NCBI RefSeq assembly: GCF_013282745.1
Contig: NZ_CP054044.1
Location: 1 to 64,000 of the forward strand
DNA length: 64,000 bases
Source of the DNA: Yersinia bercovieri ATCC 43970
GTDB lineage: Bacteria > Pseudomonadota > Gammaproteobacteria > Enterobacterales > Enterobacteriaceae
Direction of reading: 5' to 3'
The notes below the pieces were generated by a model that was given only the letters and a program-made list of their open reading frames with translations, did not search any database and was not told the DNA's origin. A program made the position numbers and the translations under genes. Shown piece by piece: positions 20,659 to 29,885 of this stretch (position 1 is its first letter; every line of letters starts with the position of its first letter).

Positions 20659-22080
20659 TTACAGTAAGAGGTCAATGCGGCCAGCAAAGACATGCAGGCC
20701 ATTAACGATATCGACAGGAATTGCAGCGTTAAGTCGGTTGTCGTCCTGTGAATCTCGTTCAACAATCAGACCAGATTTGTTCGCGCTGACCTCTTCGACT
20801 ATCTCCAACTCTTCCAGTTTTATCAGCACGTCCAGCAATTCACTGCGTACCTTTGGCCCCGTTCTGGCGCTCAGCTTGTCGCGAGGGAAGCGCAAGTCGA
20901 TACGCTCCCGGCAGGCTTTACGCACATAATCCAGGGTACGAATGGTGGTGATATCCAGCAAGGACACATCCGGCGTTCCTGCAAGGTTTTCGGTATAGGT
21001 GCTGATAGCACGGACGATCTGCACGGTATTGCCGGGGCCGACTTCAAACGGAGTTAACCCATTATGCAACGCGTTTTCCTGCTCATTACGCCCTGGGCGG
21101 TCAGCAAGTGCGGTCACATCCAGACTGCTCATCACCAGCGTATTGAGTGGCCGTGCCGGGTCTTCTTCACTCGCAATGACCGCCGCGTAAGCCGCTGCGA
21201 TTTGACTGGGTAATTTAACTGACCCGTTATGCCAGCCCAACGTGACACGCCCACCATTGATATCCCCGCTCAGCGTGGTGCCAGTAGATAAGGACTTAGC
21301 CCAGCCTGCAACACCGAGGGCTCCGCGCTGCTCTAATGGCCCACCGACTTCATCCAGGTGGTTACGCAACGCCGTTAATGCTTCTGGTGTTGAGTACGGA
21401 CAAACAAGGATGTTATGGCCAGCAGCAAAAACAGCCGCTAATGCGGGTGCAATATCAGGGTCAACTTCTCCCCCAGCCATGGCAGTGATAGCGGTGGTGA
21501 CACCCGTCGCCGTGGATTGGGCACGTAATTTGATATCGTTACCCAGCGCACCTTTATGGCGGCAAGTGAGCGTGATAACGCCTGCGGCAGCAACAGCGGT
21601 CACAGGTAAGCTGGTCTGACTGGCCATCGCAGCAATCAGATTGCTAGCAATCTCAGTAGGGGTATCTGTCGCGGCCACGGCAGCATCAATGCGAATATTG
21701 CCAACCGACAGACTGACCACGCCGCTGGTCGCCGCTGTACCCGTCAGGGTTAATGTTCCTTTAGCAGCCTGACCTGCTGTGGCATCCGATACACCGATAA
21801 TCTGCAATTGCAGATAGCGATTACTGGTAATGGCATCGATGGCCATCAAATGGGCTTGCGAGCCATAACCGAACAATTCAGCGGCCTGCGTATCTGAAAA
21901 TACACTGGTGGCCACAAGCGGTAACGCGCTACCTGTTGACAACATCTGGCCGATAATCAAGACCAGTTGCTGATTGCTGGGTAACGAGCGAACCGCCAGC
22001 CGGGTATTGAATTCAAAGTATTTACCCGGTTTTCGGATACTCGACGGGATATTGTCAAAAGCAATATTAGGACTGTCCAC
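20659..22080 (-). CDS. Contractile tail sheath protein (Mu gpL-like)
   Basis: Sheath subunit. The N-terminal segment NIAFDNIPSSIRKPGKYFEFNTRLA and the C-terminal LTPFEVGPGNTVQIVRAISTYTENLAGTPDVSLLDITTIRTLDYVRKACRERIDLRFPRDKL are the conserved sheath core. I choose GTG at 22080 (473 residues) because GGAGG precedes it by six bases and the protein family starts here; the open frame continues upstream to 22128 through DUF2635 sequence in another frame. Confidence 0.9.
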   Translation of the reverse strand: MDSPNIAFDNIPSSIRKPGKYFEFNTRLAVRSLPSNQQLVLIIGQMLSTGSALPLVATSVFSDTQAAELFGYGSQAHLMAIDAITSNRYLQLQIIGVSDATAGQAAKGTLTLTGTAATSGVVSLSVGNIRIDAAVAATDTPTEIASNLIAAMASQTSLPVTAVAAAGVITLTCRHKGALGNDIKLRAQSTATGVTTAITAMAGGEVDPDIAPALAAVFAAGHNILVCPYSTPEALTALRNHLDEVGGPLEQRGALGVAGWAKSLSTGTTLSGDINGGRVTLGWHNGSVKLPSQIAAAYAAVIASEEDPARPLNTLVMSSLDVTALADRPGRNEQENALHNGLTPFEVGPGNTVQIVRAISTYTENLAGTPDVSLLDITTIRTLDYVRKACRERIDLRFPRDKLSARTGPKVRSELLDVLIKLEELEIVEEVSANKSGLIVERDSQDDNRLNAAIPVDIVNGLHVFAGRIDLLL

Positions 22081-22327
22081 GGGATGCCTCCGCTTTGGTT
22101 TTGGCTTTCGGTTCAACTGTATCGACAACGGTCTCTGTCACCGGCGCATCTTCAGTCGTAGGGGCGGCTTTACTGTCCTCCACTACAATCAGGTCACCGG
22201 TGGCGATTTGACGCAGGTAATAGGCGGTATTGGGAACATCTACCGTTTCGCTCTCGATGTATTTTCGGGCGTTGTGTTGGTATGGAACACGAACCCCTCC
22301 AACGGCTTTAACTTTCAGTATGGTCAT
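22067..22327 (-). CDS. Small structural protein, DUF2635 (Mu gp38-like)
   Basis: 86 residues starting MTILKVKAVGGVRVPYQHNARKYIESETVDVPNTAYYLRQIATGDLIVV, the DUF2635 pattern seen just upstream of the sheath in Mu-like phages. The tail is rich in Thr/Ala/Glu and probably disordered. It overlaps the end of the DUF1834 gene and the GTG start of the sheath. A longer open frame reaching 22741 is not coding before this ATG. Confidence 0.82.
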   Translation of the reverse strand: MTILKVKAVGGVRVPYQHNARKYIESETVDVPNTAYYLRQIATGDLIVVEDSKAAPTTEDAPVTETVVDTVEPKAKTKAEASRGQS

Positions 22328-22964
22328 GATGAATAATGTCCTCAGCATCCGGTGAGAGTGGGGTCTGCGGGATGTCATAACGAATATGAGTGGTAAGCCA
22401 GTCAGCATCCGGCTCGCTTTGGCTGCCCAGATAGCCGTTAAAGATACTGTCAATGGAATCAGCAGGCGGATTAACAACAGGGAATAAGCCATTCTCCAGT
22501 GCCTCTTCAATCCAGTAAGTATCGAACTCGCAGGCGAAAACAGACAACGCCGCATTATCCACTTTGGTGTTAAATAAGGTGCGAACGCGCCCAGGCACCA
22601 AATGCGCAATCCTGAGTCCCAAATCCTGACCGGATAACAAACGGCGCACGGCCTCGACCATTTTATAGGTACCAACCTCTTCCAATCCGGGGCCCCCCTG
22701 GCGCGTTGCTTCCTCGCTGCGCACGTTACGCTCCCCAACAATCACCACAAAGCGCCCATAGGTTTTGTATTTACGCTTGGTGATACTGGTGTTTTCAGTC
22801 TTCTGGATACCGCCGAACGTCACCCAAGCAGCAGGTAAACGGCGGTTAACTTCAGCGGGTTCTCCGTCCATTTCGCCCCCGTAGGAATGAACCCCTTTAA
22901 CCATGTGGCCCATTCCCTGGCGTAACCGTTCACAAATGGCTTTTTCAGTGAGTGCAATAATCAA
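22308..22964 (-). CDS. Head-tail connection protein, DUF1834 (Mu gp37-like)
   Basis: 218 residues of the DUF1834 family, with LPAAWVTFGGIQKTENTSITKRKYKTYGRFVVIVGERN near the N terminus. In Mu-like genomes this gene lies between gp36 (DUF1320) and DUF2635, as here. A tail-terminator or neck role is inferred from position. It overlaps gp36 by 4 bases. Confidence 0.82.
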   Translation of the reverse strand: MIIALTEKAICERLRQGMGHMVKGVHSYGGEMDGEPAEVNRRLPAAWVTFGGIQKTENTSITKRKYKTYGRFVVIVGERNVRSEEATRQGGPGLEEVGTYKMVEAVRRLLSGQDLGLRIAHLVPGRVRTLFNTKVDNAALSVFACEFDTYWIEEALENGLFPVVNPPADSIDSIFNGYLGSQSEPDADWLTTHIRYDIPQTPLSPDAEDIIHHDHTES

Positions 22965-23389
22965 AATGCACCCCCATTAGTCGAGTCACGGCCAAAGTTA
23001 CGGCCCGCAGAAGAGAAGCGAATACGTGGACTGGACTCGACCACTTCCCCGTTAGGCAATTTACCCAGAGTAATTGTCCCCGCCGCGACCTTTTCAAAGT
23101 AACGGCGGGCATCTTCGTATCGCTCCCGGATTTCGTCAGTGTTTTGAGTTTCGGCACCACACAACAGGAAACGGGCAATATCACAGCACTTACCTACCAG
23201 AATGCCGGGAGTATCTGGCCAGGGGATGGGGTAGCGACCCGCCAGATAGCTGTCAATTTCAGCGCTGGCCTGCGTCAGCTTGACGACCATCACATGGTCA
23301 TCAATCTGACCTGTAAAATTACGGTCAGTAAGGGCGATACACTCCCGCTCACCGAACGCATCCACCATATCTTGACGAGTCGCATACAT
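22961..23389 (-). CDS. Head-tail adaptor, DUF1320 (Mu gp36-like)
   Basis: 142 residues, starting MYATRQDMVDAFGERECIALTDR, the DUF1320 signature. These proteins share the fold of gp6-like connector subunits and sit after the major head gene. Coupled to the next gene by an ATGA-type overlap. Confidence 0.86.
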   Translation of the reverse strand: MYATRQDMVDAFGERECIALTDRNFTGQIDDHVMVVKLTQASAEIDSYLAGRYPIPWPDTPGILVGKCCDIARFLLCGAETQNTDEIRERYEDARRYFEKVAAGTITLGKLPNGEVVESSPRIRFSSAGRNFGRDSTNGGAF

Positions 23390-23400
23390 GGCGTTTTACC

Positions 23401-23856
23401 TTATTTAGTCTTCTTGGCGGGGTTAGTGCCTTCAGACTCTTTGGACTCCGTATCGGGAGCTGGAGTCAGGCTGGCAATCTGCGCGTTGAGAGCGTCTATT
23501 TCTCGCAGCTGGTCGGCAATGGTGGCGCTGGCTTGCTCATTGGCCAATTTCAATTCATGAGCATCTTTCGAGAGCTGTTGCAGCCCCATTTCTAACTCCC
23601 CATTACGGTTCGTAAGCGATAGCATGCAGCCCTGCATATCCATAACCTGAGCCAATGCCTGCTTTAACGCCTCGCTTTGATCAGTATTTTCTGCCTGACC
23701 ATCAGGCACATACGAAACAACCAGCATGGGTTCAGCCATCAGCTCAGCGAGAACCGATGAGCTAAAGTGACCATCAGTGTAAGTTTGGGTTTTATCGCTG
23801 TGGGCCATCCCACAGCGGCGGAAGCCATCCCGTTTTGCAGTGATTTGAATCGGCAT
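23401..23856 (-). CDS. Mu gp35-like structural protein
   Basis: 151 residues. The N terminus (PIQITAKRDGFRRCGMAHSDKTQTYTDGHFSSSVLAELMAEPMLVV) resembles the FluMu gp35/HI1506 group. The C-terminal half is a predicted coiled coil (LQQLSKDAHELKLANEQASATIADQLREIDALNAQ) ending in a Lys-rich tail. It directly follows the major head gene, sharing base 23856. Function unknown. Confidence 0.75.
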   Translation of the reverse strand: MPIQITAKRDGFRRCGMAHSDKTQTYTDGHFSSSVLAELMAEPMLVVSYVPDGQAENTDQSEALKQALAQVMDMQGCMLSLTNRNGELEMGLQQLSKDAHELKLANEQASATIADQLREIDALNAQIASLTPAPDTESKESEGTNPAKKTK

Positions 23857-24764
23857 TATGCAGTCTCCCCAGTCGAGCCAAACGCCATCTGCCAGAAACC
23901 ATAACCGCCGTTACCACGCGCTTCAGCACCGAACAGGAATTTCCTACGCATGAAGGCATCCGGCGATTCTTCGGTAGTCTGCTCGACGAAAGTCGGTTTT
24001 TTGCGCTCCTGATAAATCAGTGGTTTCATGGATTGCTTGGCATCAACCAGGAACCACTCTGTGTCGGTCTTCAGTTCCGGTACAACCAGCACTTCAGCAG
24101 TGCCTTTGTAGATATTGGGGGTGTTATCGGGGAAGCGGTCAGCCGTCATCAAATAGTTGGCATCATCTTCCAGCGCGGGCGGCACAATCAAAAGATTAGG
24201 TTGGATCTTAAGTGAAGCACCTTCTTCATCCTTCATATTGCGTAGGGTAGCTCGCGCCAGACCGTAGCTTGCTTTGGCCTGTGCCAACGTCTGGTATGTC
24301 AACTTTTTGGTGCTTTTGTTCGAAACCGAGACACCCCTGACTGCATGGTCAGTATCAAAGAACGGTTGGCCGTCATAGCAAAGATTGACAAAACCATTAC
24401 TCAGCAGCGCAAACACGATATCTGATGGCAGTTCAGCGGCAGATTGACCCGCGGCAGCGGCTTGCTGTGCATACCCCAGCAGTTGATCGTCTTCAATATC
24501 ATTACGATCAACTTCAATCGTGGCTTCAAAGTCTTTGTTACGGATGGTGTAATTAAAGGCTTCCAACGCTTTAACTGCTTTATCACCAATCCACTCCCGC
24601 ATTTTTGGGAAACGGCTTAACCAGCTGTAGTCATTCTCCTTACCGGTAGACGTCACTACCATGGCCACTTTTTGCCAGTCGGTTGGGGCTTGGGAAAATG
24701 CCTTCTGAAACGTCGCTTTCAGATTGACAAAGATTTGTTTAACAACTTTCGCATTTACAATCAC
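23856..24764 (-). CDS. Major head protein (Mu gpT-like)
   Basis: 302 residues of the Mu-like major head subunit family: FVNLKATFQKAFSQAPTDWQKVAMVVTSTGKENDYSWLSRFPKMREWIGDK at the N terminus and LNATIEVDRNDIEDD-like region (ATIEVDRNDIEDDQLLGYA). A short 10-base gap separates it from the decoration-like gene upstream. It should be the most abundant capsid protein. Confidence 0.93.
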   Translation of the reverse strand: MIVNAKVVKQIFVNLKATFQKAFSQAPTDWQKVAMVVTSTGKENDYSWLSRFPKMREWIGDKAVKALEAFNYTIRNKDFEATIEVDRNDIEDDQLLGYAQQAAAAGQSAAELPSDIVFALLSNGFVNLCYDGQPFFDTDHAVRGVSVSNKSTKKLTYQTLAQAKASYGLARATLRNMKDEEGASLKIQPNLLIVPPALEDDANYLMTADRFPDNTPNIYKGTAEVLVVPELKTDTEWFLVDAKQSMKPLIYQERKKPTFVEQTTEESPDAFMRRKFLFGAEARGNGGYGFWQMAFGSTGETA

Positions 24765-24774
24765 AGTGCTTCTC

Positions 24775-25170
24775 CTAAATCAAAACCCAAACGCCGTCAG
24801 AATCGACAGCCATCACCTTGCCAGCCAACGGACGAGCATTGGTATCACTTGTCGCCGCTACCGTCTGACTGTCTGCGATATAGCAATCCTTACCCACTCG
24901 AGCCTGAGTGACGGCATCACCACCAAAGTTGGCAAAACACCAGTTTTTACCCCGGCGCACCAGAACATCAGCATCACCTGCAACTCCGGCACGGTTGTCG
25001 GCATAGCCATCAGCCACACCGAGAGTCGTTAATGCGGCTGTCGCGGCACCCAGTACGGCAAATCCGGCCGCATTGGCGCACACAATATGCCCCCCGAAAA
25101 TCTCCGTAGCGGCGGCAATAGGAACTGGGGTCAGCTCACCGTCTTTACGCATGGTATTTCTGTCACGCAT
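24775..25170 (-). CDS. Probable head decoration protein
   Basis: 131 residues, Gly/Ala-rich, with repeats of short strands (AAATEIFGGHIVCANAAGFAVLGAATAALTTLGVADGYADNRAG). Position between the protease/scaffold gene and the major head gene, and composition, resemble DUF2190 or gp33-like decoration proteins. The start overlaps the end of the protease gene by 8 bases. Confidence 0.65.
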   Translation of the reverse strand: MRDRNTMRKDGELTPVPIAAATEIFGGHIVCANAAGFAVLGAATAALTTLGVADGYADNRAGVAGDADVLVRRGKNWCFANFGGDAVTQARVGKDCYIADSQTVAATSDTNARPLAGKVMAVDSDGVWVLI

Positions 25171-25756
25171 CGCCGTTCTCCTTAATGAATTGGGCTACTT
25201 CAGTGGCATCGAGGCCCATCAAACCGCAGACGGCTACACTGATATCACTATCATCATCGAGGGTGTCCGTGGGCGATGAACCTACTGGCGGCTTGCCTCT
25301 GGTCTGAGTTTGGGTGAGTGCGGCAATCTTTGGCGCTTTATCCAGGAAGCTCTTCAGACTGTCCGGGTTAGCCTTGGCCAGTGACTCCGCCCAGGCTTTC
25401 TGAGCCGGAAGCAATCGTCCGTCAGACAATGCGGCGGTGATGAGTCCGTCACACTGCTGACTGGCCAATGCGGCCATATTGGCTTGAGCCTGAGTGACCG
25501 CTTCACTGACGGCCTGATGCATAACATCGACAGACACCCATTTAACCGGGTCTGGCGTGTCGAGCTGTGCGGTCAGTGCGGCAATTTGTGTATCATGTTG
25601 GTCAAGCATTTGGAGCAAGTTCACCGATGCCGCTGCTGTCCCTTCATTATTTGAAAGGCGGTTAATCAGCTTCATCAGTTCGGCACTGACTTCTTCCTGC
25701 GTAGCAGATAGCGGCAGATTGAGCATCCAGCGCAATTGTTCGAGTAGTTCGTCCAT
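25163..25756 (-). CDS. Candidate nested scaffold protein (Mu gpZ-like) from internal start
   Basis: An in-frame ATG at 25756 (MDELLEQLRWML) falls at the boundary between protease and helical scaffold parts and is preceded by GAGGG about nine bases upstream. It would give a 197-residue scaffold with the gpI C terminus. Nesting of Z in I is known for Mu; its use here is inferred. Confidence 0.4.
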   Translation of the reverse strand: MDELLEQLRWMLNLPLSATQEEVSAELMKLINRLSNNEGTAAASVNLLQMLDQHDTQIAALTAQLDTPDPVKWVSVDVMHQAVSEAVTQAQANMAALASQQCDGLITAALSDGRLLPAQKAWAESLAKANPDSLKSFLDKAPKIAALTQTQTRGKPPVGSSPTDTLDDDSDISVAVCGLMGLDATEVAQFIKENGDA

Positions 25757-26269
25757 TCCGGCGTTACCCTCAGAGGTTGAGTTGATGGCCAGGACGGATG
25801 CGGCAGCTAACATCACCGCGTCCATATCATCCAGAGCCGGTGTGTTAGTCAGTGCTGCATGGAGTATCTGCACCACATGACCGGATTTGTTGTAGCTAAA
25901 AACGGGGGAAATAAAGAGGTATTCACCTTTCAGAATCATCGCCGCTGCGGCGTCAGTCCAGTTGACCCCAGCAGCGTACAGACCTTCACCCTCCCGCCAT
26001 TCCAGTGTTTTAAACCAACCGGATGCGGGGGCGGGCTGACCATTTTGGGCGGCTTTTAATGTCTGGTGTTCGTAATCAATAACGTAAGGCGTCGACCTGG
26101 CATTAGCGGCATCAATGAGCCGCTGTGCAATCTCAGCGTTCATCACCCAGTGATCACATTCTTCAGGGCGACCATCTACCGCCCGGAATTCGCCAGCGGG
26201 AAAGAGCTGGATGGTTCCGTGGGTCGCTTTTGTGATTTCGATTGCCAGAGCGGCGAATAATGTTTTCAT
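25163..26269 (-). CDS. Prohead protease/scaffold protein (Mu gpI-like)
   Basis: 368 residues. The N-terminal protease domain has GTIQLFPAGEFRAVDGRPEECDHWVM, TPYVIDYEHQTL (candidate catalytic His) and EYLFISPVFSY (candidate Ser). The C-terminal half is Gln/Ala-rich and helical, typical of a scaffold. In Mu the gene carries an internal start for scaffold Z; here ATG at 25756 is a candidate. A late element lies at 26303-26323, and a hairpin (26270-26288) abuts the start codon. Confidence 0.87.
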   Translation of the reverse strand: MKTLFAALAIEITKATHGTIQLFPAGEFRAVDGRPEECDHWVMNAEIAQRLIDAANARSTPYVIDYEHQTLKAAQNGQPAPASGWFKTLEWREGEGLYAAGVNWTDAAAAMILKGEYLFISPVFSYNKSGHVVQILHAALTNTPALDDMDAVMLAAASVLAINSTSEGNAGMDELLEQLRWMLNLPLSATQEEVSAELMKLINRLSNNEGTAAASVNLLQMLDQHDTQIAALTAQLDTPDPVKWVSVDVMHQAVSEAVTQAQANMAALASQQCDGLITAALSDGRLLPAQKAWAESLAKANPDSLKSFLDKAPKIAALTQTQTRGKPPVGSSPTDTLDDDSDISVAVCGLMGLDATEVAQFIKENGDA

Positions 26270-26288
26270 GCCACCGAGAATACGGGGC
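26270..26288 (-). promoter_or_regulatory. Hairpin abutting the gpI start codon
   Basis: On the minus strand GCC-CCG, six bases, CGG-T-GGC then ATG: a 6-bp stem with one bulged base ending right at the start codon (26269). It is weaker than the two counterparts at lys and gp46. Confidence 0.4.
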
Positions 26289-26302
26289 CGTTAAAAGGGT
26301 AT

Positions 26303-26323
26303 TCAGTGGAAGGGGTTCAGTGG
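26303..26323 (-). promoter_or_regulatory. Candidate late-promoter element, copy 2 (upstream of gpI)
   Basis: On the minus strand CCACTGA, ACCCCTT, CCACTGA. Identical over 21 bases to 34275-34295. It lies 34 bases upstream of the protease gene, in a 234-base gap after gpG, where Mu has its PI late promoter. Confidence 0.65.
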
Positions 26324-26469
26324 ATTACATCGAGGGGATAACTCGCGGATCATCTTGCCACTTCACCCAACACATTAGCAATGGCGTTAACCCGTTTTTA
26401 AACATGATTTAAAAACTCGGTGGTGCGATTAAGCGGGGTAAAGTCCGGCGAGAGTGTCAGTAAACGATT

Positions 26470-26499
26470 AAAACGCCCTGCGTCGATTACAGGACGTTT
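26470..26499 (-). terminator. Terminator after virion morphogenesis gene
   Basis: AAACGCCCTG (26471-26480) and CAGGACGTTT (26490-26499) form a 10-bp stem with one G-T pair. On the minus strand it is followed by TTAAT. It separates the lysis/packaging transcript from the one starting at gpI. Confidence 0.6.
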
Positions 26500-26503
26500 A
26501 CGG

Positions 26504-27055
26504 TTACGAATCAATAACACGGCGAAAGTAGTCTAAACCGGTGTTTTCCATAGCTTCCACATCCTGCTCGGTCAGGTGCAGAAAAGGACGCGCGGGCATC
26601 TTGATGGTATAGGCACCCACCGCCGCCGTTTGCACAAAATTGGACTTTGACTTTTTAACGAACCGGTTACCTACTTCACCGTTTTTCTTCTGCCTGAAGT
26701 GCATATCCTGCTTACGGGCTTTACGTTTGATTTCACCACCGAACTGGTGAATAGGGCCGTAGACCGAATTAGTCCCGACGCTAGCACTATCATTATCACT
26801 CTCTTGCACGGTGCTCGCCGCAAGACGCCCCGACAACTGTAGAATCTGACCACCGGCGCGTTTTTTCGCATACGCCGGACTCCATCCCATCCAGGCAGGT
26901 CGACCCTGATTTTTAAAGTTCTCTTCAACAGCGTCTCCCATTGCTGCCGCGAGTTCACGCATCAACGGCCCACGGTGTTCCAGCTTACTGATAAGCTCAC
27001 CCAGGGAGCGCTCAAAATCGGTAACGTTGAACTTGATACCAATACTGCCACCCAT
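26504..27055 (-). CDS. Virion morphogenesis protein (Mu gpG-like)
   Basis: 183 residues of the phage virion-morphogenesis family: GIKFNVTDFERSLGELISKLEHRGPLMRELAAAMGDAVEENFKNQGRPAWMGWSPAYAKKR. In Mu the protein acts in tail/head joining. The start shares a base with the gpF stop, and a terminator follows the stop. Confidence 0.88.
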   Translation of the reverse strand: MGGSIGIKFNVTDFERSLGELISKLEHRGPLMRELAAAMGDAVEENFKNQGRPAWMGWSPAYAKKRAGGQILQLSGRLAASTVQESDNDSASVGTNSVYGPIHQFGGEIKRKARKQDMHFRQKKNGEVGNRFVKKSKSNFVQTAAVGAYTIKMPARPFLHLTEQDVEAMENTGLDYFRRVIDS

Positions 27056-28317
27056 CAGAGACTCCCTGCCAGCACCGTGAGGTTAGCAAGCTCATTGCGG
27101 TGAGCCTCAGACAGCACCGCGCCTTTGTGCATCAGTTTGACCGCCAGACCGGTATTACCGGCACTGAGCGGAACAGTCACGCCATAGTCACTTTTTCCCT
27201 GGCGAACGATGTAGACCAGTTGCTCATCATCGAGCAATGTCGCCACCGGACGTTGCAACAGTTCCGGCAACTCCGCCCATAACGGCCCAGGCGCATCCAG
27301 TACCGCATTATCAAACGCCGTTAAAGTCACAGAGCCAGGCGCTTGCCCGCGCATCTCCAGTTTGGTGAGGGTCTCGGGTTCAATAGCGCCAAGATGACGC
27401 AATGAGCCTTTGGGTTTTGGCTGGAGTGACACCTGATTGACCCAGCGTTTAACATCGGTTTTAACGGCATTTAACAGCGTGTTATCGCTCAGGGTTTCTT
27501 TGACGGCGAGTGATGCCAAGCGCGGAGACGCCACCGCAGATTTATCCATTAACCGTTGCCCCAGTGCGGACAAATTACCCTGGCCCGGATTGTGACCAAA
27601 GCCCGCATCTGGTGTATACAGTTCGCCATTGATACGAAAAGCCTGAACTGAGCGCGTATCATTTGGCCCCCATGCCTGTTGCACGGTCTCAATTCTGTCC
27701 TGGCTGGATTGCACGGTGATGCTATAGCGGTTGATATCCGCCTCAGAACGCGCCCGAACGCGGCAGCGGCAACGGTAACCATCCGGCGGATACATAAACT
27801 GCCAGACCGGATCATCATAACGGGCGGTAAAGCCATTTAACGCGGCATGTTTAGGGCGGGTTAGCCTGTCCATCACCGCGATCCGCTCCCAGTAGGGACG
27901 AAACTCGGCGTTGGCGAGCTGCTCTTCATAGCGGCCCGCGTTATAGGCTGACTGCATATTGGTCTGGAAGATGGTTTTCAGGCGGCGCGGGGTGAGCTGC
28001 TTACCTTCAAGAACACCATCCGCATCGGCCACCAGTCCTTTCCCCATCCAGCCTTTTTGCTCCAGCACCGGGATAAGTTGCTTTTTGAACTGCTCAAAGG
28101 TGGTGCCGTTACGCAAGCTGTCATTCAGGCTATGGCGAACATCTTCCAACACATCTTGCTTCAATATCCCTGCCACGGTGAACGCCGTGGCATGGGCGCG
28201 GGCTTCAACGTCATGCCAATTAAAACCGATGGTGTAGCCCTTCGACTCAAAATAGCGAATAGCCTCTTCTGGCTTGAGCGTCATCGCCTGGGCCAGATTG
28301 ACATCAGCTCTCGGCAT
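27055..28317 (-). CDS. Head morphogenesis protein (Mu gpF/SPP1 gp7-like)
   Basis: Minor head protein of 420 residues. Conserved pieces are NLAQAMTLKPEEAIRYFESKGY near the start and the family core RLTRPKHAALNGFTARYDDPVWQFMYPPDGYRCRCRVRA. I start at ATG 28317 because GGGGG precedes it at normal spacing; an upstream in-frame start at 28344 lacks one. The start overlaps the portal end by 14 bases. Confidence 0.9.
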   Translation of the reverse strand: MPRADVNLAQAMTLKPEEAIRYFESKGYTIGFNWHDVEARAHATAFTVAGILKQDVLEDVRHSLNDSLRNGTTFEQFKKQLIPVLEQKGWMGKGLVADADGVLEGKQLTPRRLKTIFQTNMQSAYNAGRYEEQLANAEFRPYWERIAVMDRLTRPKHAALNGFTARYDDPVWQFMYPPDGYRCRCRVRARSEADINRYSITVQSSQDRIETVQQAWGPNDTRSVQAFRINGELYTPDAGFGHNPGQGNLSALGQRLMDKSAVASPRLASLAVKETLSDNTLLNAVKTDVKRWVNQVSLQPKPKGSLRHLGAIEPETLTKLEMRGQAPGSVTLTAFDNAVLDAPGPLWAELPELLQRPVATLLDDEQLVYIVRQGKSDYGVTVPLSAGNTGLAVKLMHKGAVLSEAHRNELANLTVLAGSL

Positions 28318-29884
28318 TGAGATGCCCCCAGATGTCTGCCACAAAGATGGCCTGTGTCAGCAGCTGCTGGAGCTGATTATCATCCAGCGCCGGATAACTG
28401 GCCGCGATGATATTGATAGCTTCGTCAGGCGATTGCCCCTGATTTAGCGCAGCAACCAGCGGCGTTATGAGTTTCTCCATAGCCTGATTGATGGCTTCAG
28501 GCACTGTTTGTGCCTCATCAAGAACCACCTGCGCGGGGTCATCACTCTCCGGGTTCGCGGTCAATGCCACAAAAGATTTAAACGGTTGCGGGTTGGATGC
28601 CAGAGACAAACTGGCTGACATCGGCGTGGGTTCTGGCGCGGTCAGCACATCTTCGCCTTGTTGCGGCACAGGGATACCGAGCTTCTTATGTATCCACGAG
28701 GTCGGGATGGTCTTCATACCGGCGCTCACCAGGTTAGATACCCCCTCAGAGAAGACTTTAATATCCTCAATATCACGGGTATCAAACACCAACTTAGGCT
28801 GACGACGTGCACTAACTTCTTTGCCATTGAGCGCCAATAACATCCGAATAAAGCCCCGGAAGAATCCCTCAAGCTGGCGGGCATCAGACACCAGAATGTC
28901 ATGGCGCACATCGTTATGGACATTGCCCAGTGCATTGGTTGAGGATTTGCCATCAGCCTGACTGGTGAGGGTTGCGCCCAGGATAACTTTGGATTCGGTG
29001 CGCTCCGCCCAGTCAATCATGGCCTGGAACGGGTCAGACTGTCCGGTGGCCGCTGAATGAAACTCAATCGAGCTACCATCAGGAATAACCCCTGCCGCAT
29101 CATGGCCCAATGTCACCAGTGCATGAAGCAATGAGTCTTTTTCTTTATCAGTGGCCCCGGTCATGAACTTACCGACACGCAACGGCAGTCCGTAAATTTC
29201 CAGAAATTCCGCCATATCACGTAAGGCATAGTTCTTAAACAGATAAGGCCAGACCAACACACGGTATAAACCGGACTGCGCAATAAAACCGGGCTTGGCA
29301 TTATGCGTATGTACCAGCCAGCCGAACGGCCAGAGTTCAGCGCCATTAAAGGTGCCGTCATTGAGGCGTATTTCGTCGTTGGTCTCCGGGGTGGTACTGA
29401 ACCAGCGATGGGGGCGCAACACCATCTTGGTGGGCAACCAGACATTTCCCTCCAGTTCCCAGGTCTCAATTTCCTGCGCGGCAAAGCCATGGCCGATAGC
29501 ATCGGCGGCATTGAGAATGATATCTTCCATATCGGGGATGGATTTCAGCCAGGAAGAAACCACCACCGCCAGTTCTTTTTCGGCAGCAGTCGCATTTTCC
29601 GGTGGCTCAATGCTCCAGTCCAGTGTCAACAAGGCATTCTTGCGCTTGGCCATCTCCGAGAAAATATGCCCGTCACGCTCCAGCATATCCTCAAACAAAT
29701 CCGCCTGCGCGGACAGGTCGCCCCGTTCTGCGGCCTCAAGGATATGGGGCAATTTGCGAATGCTCAGCCCCTTGGACGGGTGCATTGGCCACTGGCGGTT
29801 AAGCTGTGCGACACGTGAGGTCTGGGATTCTTTCAGTACTTCACGTTTAAGCGGGCGACCATACTGGTCAACGATTTGTCCCAT
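28304..29884 (-). CDS. Portal protein (Mu gp29-like, DUF935)
   Basis: 526 residues forming the DNA entry ring. Start MGQIVDQYGRPLKREVL follows GGGAGG and begins just past the terminase stop (29886). The core motifs include FEDMLERDGHIFSEMAKRKNALLTLDWSIEPP and LVWPYLFKNYALRDMAEFLEIYGLPLRVGK, diagnostic of DUF935 portals. The longer open frame reaching 30052 overlaps the terminase and is not real. Confidence 0.92.
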   Translation of the reverse strand: MGQIVDQYGRPLKREVLKESQTSRVAQLNRQWPMHPSKGLSIRKLPHILEAAERGDLSAQADLFEDMLERDGHIFSEMAKRKNALLTLDWSIEPPENATAAEKELAVVVSSWLKSIPDMEDIILNAADAIGHGFAAQEIETWELEGNVWLPTKMVLRPHRWFSTTPETNDEIRLNDGTFNGAELWPFGWLVHTHNAKPGFIAQSGLYRVLVWPYLFKNYALRDMAEFLEIYGLPLRVGKFMTGATDKEKDSLLHALVTLGHDAAGVIPDGSSIEFHSAATGQSDPFQAMIDWAERTESKVILGATLTSQADGKSSTNALGNVHNDVRHDILVSDARQLEGFFRGFIRMLLALNGKEVSARRQPKLVFDTRDIEDIKVFSEGVSNLVSAGMKTIPTSWIHKKLGIPVPQQGEDVLTAPEPTPMSASLSLASNPQPFKSFVALTANPESDDPAQVVLDEAQTVPEAINQAMEKLITPLVAALNQGQSPDEAINIIAASYPALDDNQLQQLLTQAIFVADIWGHLNAES

Positions 29885-29885
29885 A

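Noticed and set aside
22328..22741. Long open frame upstream of the DUF2635 start
   Set aside because: It overlaps the DUF1834 gene in another frame, and the residues look non-native before MTILKVK.
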